Shown here piece by piece: positions 13,769 to 21,472 of a stretch of DNA of 33,754 bases. Both the position numbers and the translations under genes were made by a program. The notes beneath the pieces were generated by a model, which saw nothing but the letters and a program-made list of their open reading frames with translations, searched no databases and had not been told where the DNA came from. The first letter of the stretch is position 1. Every line of letters begins with the position of its first letter. Source of the DNA: a virus; the IMG/VR virus record IMGVR_UViG_3300027749_000023, positions 1 through 33,754 of that record. The stretch is one strand, 5' to 3'.

Positions 13769-13941
13769 CAAAAAACGCATTTGATTGGCAAGGTGAACCA
13801 AGCATTTGGTCAAGAGATAAACAACTTAAAAAAATACTTCAAGGTCAAAACTGGGGTCGCCAAACGCAAGCTAAGATAAATCCTAATGAAAAACGTGAGA
13901 TTTTCTATTATTCAAAGGCTAAACTAAAGAATGATTCGTAA
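13765..13941 (+). CDS. Small basic protein, unknown function
   Basis: This 58-aa frame encodes MTKNAFDWQGEPSIWSRDKQ, then a lysine-rich helix and YYSKAKLKNDS at the end. It is linked by ATGA to the preceding gene and overlaps the next start by 11 nt. The tight packing and tryptophan-containing composition support a real gene. It is basic overall, so nucleic-acid contact is possible. Confidence 0.6.
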   Translation: MTKNAFDWQGEPSIWSRDKQLKKILQGQNWGRQTQAKINPNEKREIFYYSKAKLKNDS

Positions 13942-14125
13942 GATCAAAACTTTTTATGGGTCAAGAAGTGGTCAAAAAGGCAATAAAAGAACCACAATAT
14001 CTCATGGAGAAGCATGGTTATGTGAGAAGTGTGGGGAGGTGATTCCTTATGAACACCTAGTCCCCAAACACTTCTGTAAACGCATAATCAAGCCATTAAT
14101 ATATCCAATGCCGCCTGAGTCTTAG
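13931..14125 (+). CDS. Small zinc-finger-like protein
   Basis: This 64-aa basic protein carries CEKCGEVIPYEHLVPKHFC, a C-x2-C followed by histidines and a final cysteine, consistent with one zinc site. The N-terminus is lysine/arginine-rich. It is the last gene of the plus-strand block, and its 3' end overlaps the convergent endolysin gene by 38 bp. No terminator is seen between the two convergent operons. Confidence 0.65.
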   Translation: MIRKIKTFYGSRSGQKGNKRTTISHGEAWLCEKCGEVIPYEHLVPKHFCKRIIKPLIYPMPPES

Positions 14126-14699
14126 CAACCCTGTCATCCAAGCCATGAGTGCCGCCATTGATCTTCTTGGTCAAGCCTTCCATGTCATTCTTGTCAGCGT
14201 AGGCATTGAGCTTATTCTTGTCCCAAAACCAACCAGCAGACAAGGCTGCGTACTGAGGTGTAGCCACTAAGTCAGGTTCAGATACCAAATCCACACCTAA
14301 AGCCTCACCACAAGCCTCATAGTTGCTTTTACCAGTCAATTGAATCAAGCCACGACCACGATAATCCCAACCTTCTCCTGAGTCCTCATCGCCATTGCCC
14401 ATGCGACCCGAATACACCTTGTTGGCAATCTTTTGAGGATTACGCTCATAGTTTTGACCATCATTAATTGTTGGAAAGCGTTTAGGCCAAACACGACACA
14501 AAGAAGAAGCAGAATAGTTTAGATTCTCTTGCAATGCAGTAAATCCAGCACTTTCATGGGCGCATTGACCTAAGAAACAGGCTTGTCTCTCAGGAGTATC
14601 AATCCCAAACTTTTCAAAAGTCTCGTTGATGGCATCAATCCACTCACCCGCTTTGGCAGGTTTCATGTTTAAGGCTTTGGCTAGTTGCTGAACATTCAT
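14088..14699 (-). CDS. Endolysin, glycoside hydrolase family 19
   Basis: This 203-aa protein has the GH19 layout: the catalytic glutamate in GQCAHESAGF (E49), then GRMGNGDEDSGEGW and YRGRGLIQLTGKSNYEACGE. Phage GH19 enzymes cleave the glycan strands of peptidoglycan to release progeny. There is no signal peptide, so it depends on a holin. GAAAGG lies 6 nt before the start. It is the last gene of the minus-strand late region and its 3' end overlaps the convergent zinc-finger gene. Confidence 0.93.
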   Translation of the reverse strand: MNVQQLAKALNMKPAKAGEWIDAINETFEKFGIDTPERQACFLGQCAHESAGFTALQENLNYSASSLCRVWPKRFPTINDGQNYERNPQKIANKVYSGRMGNGDEDSGEGWDYRGRGLIQLTGKSNYEACGEALGVDLVSEPDLVATPQYAALSAGWFWDKNKLNAYADKNDMEGLTKKINGGTHGLDDRVAKTQAALDILMA

Positions 14700-14793
14700 G
14701 GGTTACCTTTCGTTTTAAGTTAAAAATTACGAATTGTCACAAATTAGAGATAGGATTTTACTTGGCAATAGTGCCATAACCAAGGGGAATATC

Positions 14794-15066
14794 ATGTACA
14801 AGATTGAGATTAATATTGCAGAGTGGGATTTTGGAGATGACTCAGTAACTATTGAGACAAATGATTTTGATAAGATTGCAATCATCCAAGAATTCATCGA
14901 GTTTCAGCAATTGCATGGATGGGCTGTTGACTATGACGTTACTGAAGAATATCTTTACAACCAATGCGACGAAGACGAAAGCGTCGAAGACGAAGAATCC
15001 GAAGAATACGAAATCGGAGAGATCGTAGAAGACGAAGATGGCGTAGTCTGGCAGCGTATGGCATAA
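14794..15066 (+). CDS. Highly acidic protein, lone plus-strand gene in lysis region
   Basis: This 90-aa protein begins MYKIEINIAEWDFGDDSVTI, and residues 58-84 are largely Asp/Glu (for example CDEDESVEDEESEEYE). The ATG at 14794 was chosen for AAGGGG 7 nt upstream. It is the only plus-strand gene inside 24 kb of minus-strand late genes, and an intrinsic terminator follows, so it forms a separate transcription unit. Strong acidity in a small phage protein suggests DNA mimicry, as in Ocr or anti-restriction proteins, but no homology supports that here. I saw no clear promoter in 14700-14793. Confidence 0.7.
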   Translation: MYKIEINIAEWDFGDDSVTIETNDFDKIAIIQEFIEFQQLHGWAVDYDVTEEYLYNQCDEDESVEDEESEEYEIGEIVEDEDGVVWQRMA

Positions 15067-15088
15067 TTTAAGTGCAGTTGTTACTTTT

Positions 15089-15115
15089 AGGGGGGTCTTA
15101 GGACTCCCCTTTTTT
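15089..15115 (+). terminator. Intrinsic terminator after acidic-protein gene
   Basis: Six G plus TC (15090-15097) pair with GACTCCCC (15102-15109), with one G-T wobble and a TTAG loop. An A-T pair extends the stem and six T follow (15110-15115). It ends the plus-strand unit and overlaps the stop of the convergent metallophosphoesterase gene. Confidence 0.85.
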
Positions 15116-16073
15116 ATACATCGTAAATCTTGCCTCTGAATTCAATCTTTCCTTCAGCCCATTTATGGACTAATTCAGGCCAAAGTAACTTTCCTTCATG
15201 GAATGTCAGTACAGCAAAACCTGATCGCCAATTGGTAGGCGAGTCTTCAAGATAGTTTATAAACTGCGCTCCATTAGTATCAGCTAACGTGCCTGTGTCC
15301 ACACCAAACCTATTTCCTTGGTAATCACTAAATGGTGTAACTTTAAGGCTGTGTAGATGTCCTGTGACGATAGAGACACCAGCATTGATTGTGTTGTTAT
15401 GTGTAGCGTGTACGCCACCTTTCCAACGATGTTTGACTACCACTTCATCTGTAGGCCAACAAGACCAACATGGATGCCATGTGGGGAAATGGTCTTTTAA
15501 AGCAAAACCTTTGACAAACTCATACTGCGGAGCATTGGCAGCTAGACGATTCTCAAACCTAGCATCATGGTTTCCCAATGTCCACACTAGGTTTACATTA
15601 CTTCTTGCTTTTCTGGCAGCATCTTCTATCTCGCCAAGCGCAATTTCACAGGCTTTAAGTTCTTGTATTACCGATGGCGTTGAATCCCATCCAATACGAG
15701 GGAAACGACTAATAGAAGCGCCATCAAATACATCTCCATTGGCAATGACAGCTTTGGGTTGAAACTCTTTAATCGCCCAAAGAAGACCTTTAAATGCTGT
15801 TGTATGGACTGAAGGCCAGAAGTGAGCATCACTAAAAACAAGAACAATGCCATTTTCAATCCCCAATTCTTTTCTAACAGGATTGTCAGGTTTTACTATA
15901 TTCTCAGCCTTTGCTCTAGAAGTAAGTGCAATCCCTGTTCTATCTTCAATTTCTTTACGCCGTTTATAAATTTGCCTCTCATTCATTTTGAGAGCAACAG
16001 CCATTTTGCTGGCTGATTTATGCGCATTCCAAATTTCAATAAATTCTTTATCACTAAATACAGGATTAGCCAT
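15114..16073 (-). CDS. Metallophosphoesterase with N-terminal HTH-like segment
   Basis: This 319-aa protein has the calcineurin-like set of motifs: FSDAHF (D82 and H84), NGDVFDG (D114), LGNHDARFENR (N168, H169 and D170), HATH near 223 and GHLH at 239-241. The first 50 residues (AHKSASKMAVALKMNERQIY then KRRKEI) look like a helix-turn-helix, suggesting DNA or nucleoprotein targeting. The substrate is unknown; nuclease or nucleotide phosphatase activity are both possible. GGAG lies 5 nt upstream. It sits between the spanin and endolysin genes, an unusual place for a nucleic-acid enzyme. Confidence 0.88.
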   Translation of the reverse strand: MANPVFSDKEFIEIWNAHKSASKMAVALKMNERQIYKRRKEIEDRTGIALTSRAKAENIVKPDNPVRKELGIENGIVLVFSDAHFWPSVHTTAFKGLLWAIKEFQPKAVIANGDVFDGASISRFPRIGWDSTPSVIQELKACEIALGEIEDAARKARSNVNLVWTLGNHDARFENRLAANAPQYEFVKGFALKDHFPTWHPCWSCWPTDEVVVKHRWKGGVHATHNNTINAGVSIVTGHLHSLKVTPFSDYQGNRFGVDTGTLADTNGAQFINYLEDSPTNWRSGFAVLTFHEGKLLWPELVHKWAEGKIEFRGKIYDV

Positions 16074-16130
16074 GACAACTCCACTGAAGTTGCCTGAAAT
16101 TAAATCAAATCAATGACAACAGCGTGAATC

Positions 16131-16613
16131 TTAACGTGATTTGTTCAAAGTTTGATAAACAGTGTTGTAAGCATCAATACAAGCATTCAATTGTCGGATG
16201 GCTTTGTCTCCATCGTCTGTGATGGCGATAAGATTTTTAGCAGTCTCTCGGTCAAGTTCGGCTGTTGCTTGAACGCTATCTCTGGGGGGAGAGGCGGCAT
16301 CTGCGGTGGTTGATACGGGGCAGACGGGGGCTTTGACAGGAATCCGCAACTTGAGAGAACCAGAGTCAATGTCAGAATTACGCTTTTGTTGAGCAAGTTT
16401 TGCATCATTGGTTGCCTTTATCAATTGTGTGGTTTGGTTATTTACAGCCGCAACAAGGGCTTGTTCTTTCTCCCTAGCAGCAGCATTCAAGACAGCTATC
16501 TCAGCCTGTTGACGGGCAGTTTCATCCTCACCACCCTTGTAATAACCACTACCAAAAGAACCTGAAATAGCCATCAGGATGCCCAATAGCACCCAAGGGT
16601 TAAATAGACTCAT
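16131..16613 (-). CDS. Rz: Inner-membrane spanin (Rz-like)
   Basis: This 160-aa protein has an N-terminal transmembrane anchor (FNPWVLLGILMAISGSFGSG) followed by a long charged coiled coil (ARQQAEIAVLNAAAREKEQA onward). It then has a region with two cysteines that can bridge. This is the i-spanin plan: it links to Rz1 across the periplasm and fuses the membranes at lysis. The holin-like gene stop overlaps its start (ATGA). The Rz1 frame lies wholly inside it. Confidence 0.85.
   Translation of the reverse strand: MSLFNPWVLLGILMAISGSFGSGYYKGGEDETARQQAEIAVLNAAAREKEQALVAAVNNQTTQLIKATNDAKLAQQKRNSDIDSGSLKLRIPVKAPVCPVSTTADAASPPRDSVQATAELDRETAKNLIAITDDGDKAIRQLNACIDAYNTVYQTLNKSR
16187..16408 (-). CDS. 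Rz1: Outer-membrane spanin lipoprotein (Rz1-like), nested in Rz
   Basis: This 73-aa protein is read in another frame entirely within the Rz gene. It has a lipoprotein signal (VILTLTLVLSSC, lipobox LSSC with the acylated cysteine at residue 21). A proline-rich segment follows (KPPSAPYQPPQMPPLPPE), the signature of Rz1-type o-spanins. The embedded arrangement matches lambda. It confirms a Gram-negative host with an outer membrane. Confidence 0.88.
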   Translation of the reverse strand: MMQNLLNKSVILTLTLVLSSCGFLSKPPSAPYQPPQMPPLPPEIAFKQQPNLTERLLKILSPSQTMETKPSDN

Positions 16614-16924
16614 TCCTTGGCTTCCAAAGGTGGTTCTTCATCCTTAGCAATAGCCTTAGAAGCGGCAGAAACAGCACTGCGACCTGCTACGCCACCCAAT
16701 ACACCCGTGATAAATACCATAATGGTACTAATTTGTTGTGTATATACCTTGTCTATGGGAGCCATTCCAGCCATAGGTTGAGTTACAAATGACACGCTAT
16801 ACAAGAACATTCCCATTGAACCCAAGAGAATCATCACCAAGGCAACGATAACTATTGCCCAAATCCTGATTTCAATGTCTTCAGCAGTCATTCGATTATT
16901 TTGTTTAAACGCAATGGTAGGCAT
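16610..16924 (-). CDS. Holin-like small membrane protein
   Basis: This protein of about 104 aa has two hydrophobic stretches: IWAIVIVALVMILLGSMGMF and, after a loop, ISTIMVFITGVLGGVAG. A charged tail follows (AIAKDEEPPLEAKE). Size, topology and place just before Rz/Rz1 fit a class II-type holin, which would open the inner membrane for the endolysin. I set the start at the ATG at 16924, coupled to the lipoprotein stop (TGATG); a GTG one codon earlier is possible. AGGAG lies 8 nt upstream. Confidence 0.75.
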   Translation of the reverse strand: MPTIAFKQNNRMTAEDIEIRIWAIVIVALVMILLGSMGMFLYSVSFVTQPMAGMAPIDKVYTQQISTIMVFITGVLGGVAGRSAVSAASKAIAKDEEPPLEAKE

Positions 16925-17103
16925 CACTTTTTCTCCTGTTCAGGTTTCACAAGTTGTTCGGGACAAGTACCAGAAGCGGTACAGATTGGGGGTTTGCATT
17001 CATCATTACTCCAATTCTTTGGGTCTTGGCATTTGTAACGAAATCGGTCTTCGCACCCTGTCAAACACAGGATTATCAGAAATAGTGCTAGGCTCTTTAT
17101 CAC
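16924..17103 (-). CDS. Small cysteine-rich lipoprotein in lysis cassette
   Basis: This 59-aa frame starts at GTG and encodes MIKSLALFLIILCLTGCEDR, a clear lipoprotein signal with lipobox LTGC. Four further cysteines follow (at about residues 25, 36, 41 and 47). AAGG lies upstream at slightly long spacing. Its first 98 bp overlap the end of the upstream membrane-protein gene in another frame, and its stop overlaps the holin start. It may act at the outer membrane during lysis or in superinfection exclusion; the role is unknown. Confidence 0.7.
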   Translation of the reverse strand: MIKSLALFLIILCLTGCEDRFRYKCQDPKNWSNDECKPPICTASGTCPEQLVKPEQEKK

Positions 17104-17386
17104 GATTCTTTTTCCTTTCAGAACTTTCTATCTGTCTACGCAACTTCTCAACCTTTTCAACTTGTTGCTTAACCTCATTCTTGGCTTCAAGTGTCTCCAA
17201 TAACAGCATACCCATGATTGGCAACAAAAATACGACAAGTACACAAGCAGCAATCCATCCCACTACGTTCTCCCAATCTTGCTTATGAACCCTATCAGAA
17301 GCCACGAATATAGGAGGCAGAGGATAGTCACTAGAAGATACACTTGCTTTTCGTGTAAAAGACGCTCCTTTTCCTTTCGTTGCCAT
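17006..17386 (-). CDS. Single-pass membrane protein, late region
   Basis: This 126-aa protein has a basic N-terminus (MATKGKGASFTRKASVSSSD), one transmembrane helix (VVGWIAACVLVVFLLPIMGM) and a charged coiled coil (EAKNEVKQQVEKVEKLRRQI). It overlaps the upstream gene by 124 nt and the downstream lipoprotein by 98 nt, each in other frames. Such compression, with three overlapping membrane genes in a row, supports genuine coding. It probably belongs to the lysis or membrane-penetration set. Confidence 0.7.
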   Translation of the reverse strand: MATKGKGASFTRKASVSSSDYPLPPIFVASDRVHKQDWENVVGWIAACVLVVFLLPIMGMLLLETLEAKNEVKQQVEKVEKLRRQIESSERKKNRDKEPSTISDNPVFDRVRRPISLQMPRPKELE

Positions 17387-17949
17387 GTTTCTGCATCCCG
17401 ATTTTTCCTTGCTTTCTCTTGTTCTCCAGCAATGATGTCCCTCATCTTGAATACCTCTGAATACAAAGCACCCATCTCAGGGGGTGATTGGTAAACCATG
17501 CACTCACGAATCTGAACTACCAACCTCTCCATCTCTTGCTGTGCCAAAACCCTCTTTAATGCCGCCTCCATCAAGTTAGCATTTGGGTCATAGACTGTAC
17601 GAGATTTTTCTTCTTCTTGCCTGATGTGTTCATTCAATTGCTCCTGCAACCTGAAGAACTCAGTCAGATTCTTTACTATTTCTGCTTTAACCTCAGTTTC
17701 GTCAACAGCAACGTAATCAGATTTTTTAGCCCTTGCCACAGGTTGAGAAGACTTGATCTCAGGAGCAGGACTAAATAAGTTGCGTAGGAAGCCAAAGATT
17801 CCTTTAACTTCCTTGCCAATGGCAACAACATCATTAGCAGTCTTTTTGATTGAGACAAACTGCTCTTTAGCTTGTTTATAAAGGTCACAGCCAGCTTGGA
17901 TGTTTTTGACCAAGCCAGCCGCAAGAAGACAAATAGAGATTGGGTCAAT
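17263..17949 (-). CDS. Membrane-associated late protein with probable ATT start
   Basis: This protein of 228 aa has a coiled-coil middle (FFRLQEQLNEHIRQEEEKSR) and a C-terminal transmembrane helix (VYLLVTILCLLYSWLLIGFI). No ATG, GTG or suitable start is found near the upstream stop. The best ribosome-binding site, AAGGA, sits 6 nt before an ATT codon at 17949, giving a start like (M)DPISICLLAAGLVKN. A TTG at 17913 would shorten the protein to 216 aa but lacks a Shine-Dalgarno. The role is unknown; its position after the internal virion proteins suggests a virion or lysis function. Confidence 0.65.
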   Translation of the reverse strand: MDPISICLLAAGLVKNIQAGCDLYKQAKEQFVSIKKTANDVVAIGKEVKGIFGFLRNLFSPAPEIKSSQPVARAKKSDYVAVDETEVKAEIVKNLTEFFRLQEQLNEHIRQEEEKSRTVYDPNANLMEAALKRVLAQQEMERLVVQIRECMVYQSPPEMGALYSEVFKMRDIIAGEQEKARKNRDAETWQRKEKERLLHEKQVYLLVTILCLLYSWLLIGFISKIGRT

Positions 17950-17958
17950 TTTGTATCC

Positions 17959-20064
17959 TTATTGAATGCCACGGGCTTTTAATTCTGCTTCGATGTCTTG
18001 CAATGTAGGCGCACCTATTTCAGTTGAAGTTTGTTGTTGAGGTTCTTGCGGTGCAGTAGTTTCCATCATTGGCCCTGCTCTTGCGCCTAAACTTGCTGCA
18101 CCTTTTGATAAGGTAGCCAAAGCATTAGTAGCTTTTTGAGTCATTGTTTTAGTTGTAGCTAAATCAATCATTGCTTTGCGATATTCGGGATTAAAAATAA
18201 CATCAGCAAAATCAGCAGGACTTGCTACTAAATTACGGATAAATGGAACTAATTCTTTTGCCGCCAATCTGGTTTGAGCGCCACCACCAGTAGCACCAGT
18301 AAACGCATAGGCTTCACCACCAGTCATTCCAGCCATTTGTGGGGATTCGCTAGACAAAACACGACTCATCCAATTCATTGCAAGTCTTGCATCGTTAGCA
18401 TCTTTTTTATTTGGAAATAAATCAGCAAACTCACCACTTTTTTTATTCATCTCAGTTAAAGCAGTTTTGATATTAAAAGTTGGGTCTGTTGCAGCACCAC
18501 CTGTTACTTGTGCTGAACTCAAAACATCATCAAATTTTGAACGTCGAATAGAGTTTAAAACCTCAGTAACTTGTGGAGTTGGGTTATTTTGCATGACATC
18601 AATCAAAAATTGTCTTTGAGAAGATGGCATTTTTTTTAAATCTGAAATAACTTTTTCAGGAACAAGATCGGTAACATTTGCTACGTCAAATGCTTTTGTC
18701 AAAGGTCTGTCAGCAAATACTTCAATGCGAGCAATGTTTTCTTTAAATTTATCTCTTGCTTCTACAAGTTTGTCAGCGCCAGCAACTTTGTTGTCAATTG
18801 CATCATCTAAAGATTTTCTAAAGCCATTTAAAACAGCTAAAGCAATACCCTTTGCCTGTCCAACAGCAACACCTTCAAAGATATTTCCCTTGCCAAAATC
18901 TGCTGTTCCAGAGTAAGCCGCTTCTCCCCATGTAGACAAATTCTTTTGAAGTCTATTTATATCGATTTTTAATGTTGATGCAGGAACAGCAGGAATTACT
19001 TGTACAGAAGCAGGTTGACCAGCCGCATTAAGAATAGTTGATGGAATATTTTGTGCAGGAGTTGCAGGAGTTACATACTCGTCAATAATCCGTTGCATTG
19101 CATTTTTTACAGGGTCTAATGCCTTTACTTCTGGAGGAATTTCACCTAATTTACTTGTAATTGCATCTACAACAGGAGATGTATCAATTAGTCCACCAGC
19201 ATTTTTTGCAGCATTAAAGTCAGTTTTAGCATCAGACCTTAACTTTGAAGATAAAGATTTTCCATAGTTATTAAATGACGATACAACGGCTTGTGTAGTT
19301 TCTGTTGGAGTTAATGTTTTACCACTTGCCTTATTAAACAAGTTTGTCAAATATGATTCAAGATCGTATGCTTGTGCTTGTCTAAATTCAATAGGTTTTT
19401 GACCTGAAACTGGAGTACGTTCTATTCCTGCTTCAGTAGCTAATTGAGGTCTACTTAAACCAAGTTCTCCAGCAGTTAATCGACCAACATCAGCTAAAGA
19501 TTGTGTTTCAGCAATAGATGGAAACAAACCTTCTGGCTTTGTCATTTGACCGCCAATAGTTTTTAATCCACCTTTTACAACATAAGGAGATGCACCAATT
19601 GCTAATTGAGCTAATGGGCTTTCAGGGGCAACTTGTTGACCAAGAAGTCCTGTCGTACCAGCAACACCAAATTCACCTGCCAAACCACCTATAGATGGCT
19701 TAAAAAGTCCTGGAATTCCAATAGCAGTAGATAATGCTGCAGGCGCACCAGCAGAACCAAATTCATAAGCACCACGATAACTAGGAATTGATTGAACATT
19801 AACACCAGTTAATTTATTTAATGCCTGAGCAATTCCTGTACTAGAAAAAGCATTTGGGTCTTTGCTTTCTTTTAGATAATCATATAAATTACCCCATCCA
19901 CCAACCAAATCAATAACGCCTTTTGTTGAGCCTTTAAGCAAAGATGTTGTGAAGTTTTTAACTTCATCGAGAGTAGTTCCTTTGTCAAAAACAGAACCTG
20001 TGGATGTGGTTTCTCCACGTTTTTGAAGTTCTGCTTCAATGTCGGCTAATGAATATTCTGCCAT
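17959..20064 (-). CDS. Large internal virion (ejection) protein
   Basis: This 701-aa protein is Ala/Gly/Ser/Thr-rich with glycine-rich hydrophobic stretches (SAGAPAALSTAIGIPGLF, GASPYVVKGGLKTIGG) and long helices. It is the last and largest of three consecutive genes of the type that encode podovirus ejection proteins. The N-terminus (SLADIEAELQKRG) and the C-terminus (TLQDIEAELKARG) carry nearly the same motif. No lysozyme active site was seen. Assignment is from order, size and composition. Confidence 0.65.
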   Translation of the reverse strand: MAEYSLADIEAELQKRGETTSTGSVFDKGTTLDEVKNFTTSLLKGSTKGVIDLVGGWGNLYDYLKESKDPNAFSSTGIAQALNKLTGVNVQSIPSYRGAYEFGSAGAPAALSTAIGIPGLFKPSIGGLAGEFGVAGTTGLLGQQVAPESPLAQLAIGASPYVVKGGLKTIGGQMTKPEGLFPSIAETQSLADVGRLTAGELGLSRPQLATEAGIERTPVSGQKPIEFRQAQAYDLESYLTNLFNKASGKTLTPTETTQAVVSSFNNYGKSLSSKLRSDAKTDFNAAKNAGGLIDTSPVVDAITSKLGEIPPEVKALDPVKNAMQRIIDEYVTPATPAQNIPSTILNAAGQPASVQVIPAVPASTLKIDINRLQKNLSTWGEAAYSGTADFGKGNIFEGVAVGQAKGIALAVLNGFRKSLDDAIDNKVAGADKLVEARDKFKENIARIEVFADRPLTKAFDVANVTDLVPEKVISDLKKMPSSQRQFLIDVMQNNPTPQVTEVLNSIRRSKFDDVLSSAQVTGGAATDPTFNIKTALTEMNKKSGEFADLFPNKKDANDARLAMNWMSRVLSSESPQMAGMTGGEAYAFTGATGGGAQTRLAAKELVPFIRNLVASPADFADVIFNPEYRKAMIDLATTKTMTQKATNALATLSKGAASLGARAGPMMETTAPQEPQQQTSTEIGAPTLQDIEAELKARGIQ

Positions 20065-20073
20065 GACAAACCC

Positions 20074-21462
20074 TTATTTTTTGTAAGTTTTTTGCAAATC
20101 CAGCAACTCTTGTGTTGTCATTTGATTCAATGGTTTTGTAGTTGTCGATATACTTCCAACAACAGGTATTGTTGGCACATAACCATTTAATGACTTGTTT
20201 TTTCTAGCATAGTCTTCCATTCTCATGGTTTCATTAACAATATCTTGATTTTTCTTTGTCATAAAATCAATTAACTGTTTACGAGCCAAGGCACTATTTT
20301 CAAGTTGCGGAACTAAACTTTGAATAAATTTACGATCTTCATTAGAAAAACCAGCACCAAGTCTTCCTCCAAGTGTAGAAAGAATTACATCGCCAGCAAC
20401 TTTTTGATAATTTTCTGATGATGCTAGTTTTTCAACATCTTTACCACTTGCTAAACCTAAACTTGCAAGCAAATTTGTAGCCCCAACTCGACCAGATGCA
20501 AATGAACCACTAATCAAATCATTTTGATTCAGTTGATTTAATTGCTTTAAAGAACCTAATGCGGCAAGAGAGTTATCACGTTTGTCTCTAGCGGCGGCAA
20601 CAGCTTTGGCATCAAGTTCTCCAAGACCTTTAGCAAACGCTTCTTCACCCTTAACATCTACGCCTACACGAACACTCATGGCTTTGGCGGCGGCAAGTTT
20701 GATTTCGTCATCAAATAATGATTTATTTATTTGAGCAACTTGATCTTGACTGTAATCACCATATTTTGCATTAGCGCCAAAACCCAATTCAACTGCTTTT
20801 GCAAGGAAGTTAGAAGTTGTTTTAGTTTGTTTATCAATTGGTTCAAGTTCACCTTGACCTGATTGCCACTTAGTAACGCTTTCAGGAGTATATTTACCTG
20901 ATTCAAGCAATTTCATTCCTTGAGCAGATTTAGGAGTGTAGTAAGACTTAACCAATTCAGGATTAGAAGCAACTGCTGATGCTTCAGCTTGACTTAAATT
21001 ATGTTGAGTCATTAATTGCTGAGTTATATCTTGCAATCGTTGTTGAGTAGAGCCAATTTGACTTGCTTCAGCAAAACTCTTTGATGCTGTTGCTCTTTCT
21101 TGTAGTTGCTTAGTCATTGATTCTTGCAATGTTTTTGCTCTATCAGCCAAAGATGTTGCTAATTGAATATCGCCAAATTGCGATGCCTTTTGAGCACCTT
21201 GCATGATTGAAGCAGGGTCATTCATGTCAATTTGACTAGCAATCTGATTGCGCTGTGAAATTAACTTTAACTGAGGGTCTTCTCCACCTAAAGCACGACC
21301 AATAGCACCACCAATCTGATTACCTGCAACACTTGCGGCTACACGTTGAGCAGTACCCCAAGGGGCTTGTTCCATTTGAACAGCCCTTTCATAAGCCTGT
21401 TGTTGCAAGGCTTGTTGGTATTGCTCAGGGGTTTGAAAAAGTCCACCAATATCTGTTGCCAT
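20074..21462 (-). CDS. Internal virion protein, helical
   Basis: This 462-aa protein is Gln/Ala-rich and almost wholly helical (YQQALQQQAYERAVQMEQAP, SMTKQLQERATASKSFAEAS). It has a small hydrophobic Gly-rich stretch near residue 50 (VAGNQIGGAIGRALGG). Together with its two neighbours it probably forms the ejected internal proteins that line the DNA channel at infection. It lies 9 nt from the next gene. There is no enzymatic motif. Confidence 0.6.
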   Translation of the reverse strand: MATDIGGLFQTPEQYQQALQQQAYERAVQMEQAPWGTAQRVAASVAGNQIGGAIGRALGGEDPQLKLISQRNQIASQIDMNDPASIMQGAQKASQFGDIQLATSLADRAKTLQESMTKQLQERATASKSFAEASQIGSTQQRLQDITQQLMTQHNLSQAEASAVASNPELVKSYYTPKSAQGMKLLESGKYTPESVTKWQSGQGELEPIDKQTKTTSNFLAKAVELGFGANAKYGDYSQDQVAQINKSLFDDEIKLAAAKAMSVRVGVDVKGEEAFAKGLGELDAKAVAAARDKRDNSLAALGSLKQLNQLNQNDLISGSFASGRVGATNLLASLGLASGKDVEKLASSENYQKVAGDVILSTLGGRLGAGFSNEDRKFIQSLVPQLENSALARKQLIDFMTKKNQDIVNETMRMEDYARKNKSLNGYVPTIPVVGSISTTTKPLNQMTTQELLDLQKTYKK

Positions 21463-21472
21463 GATTTACCCC

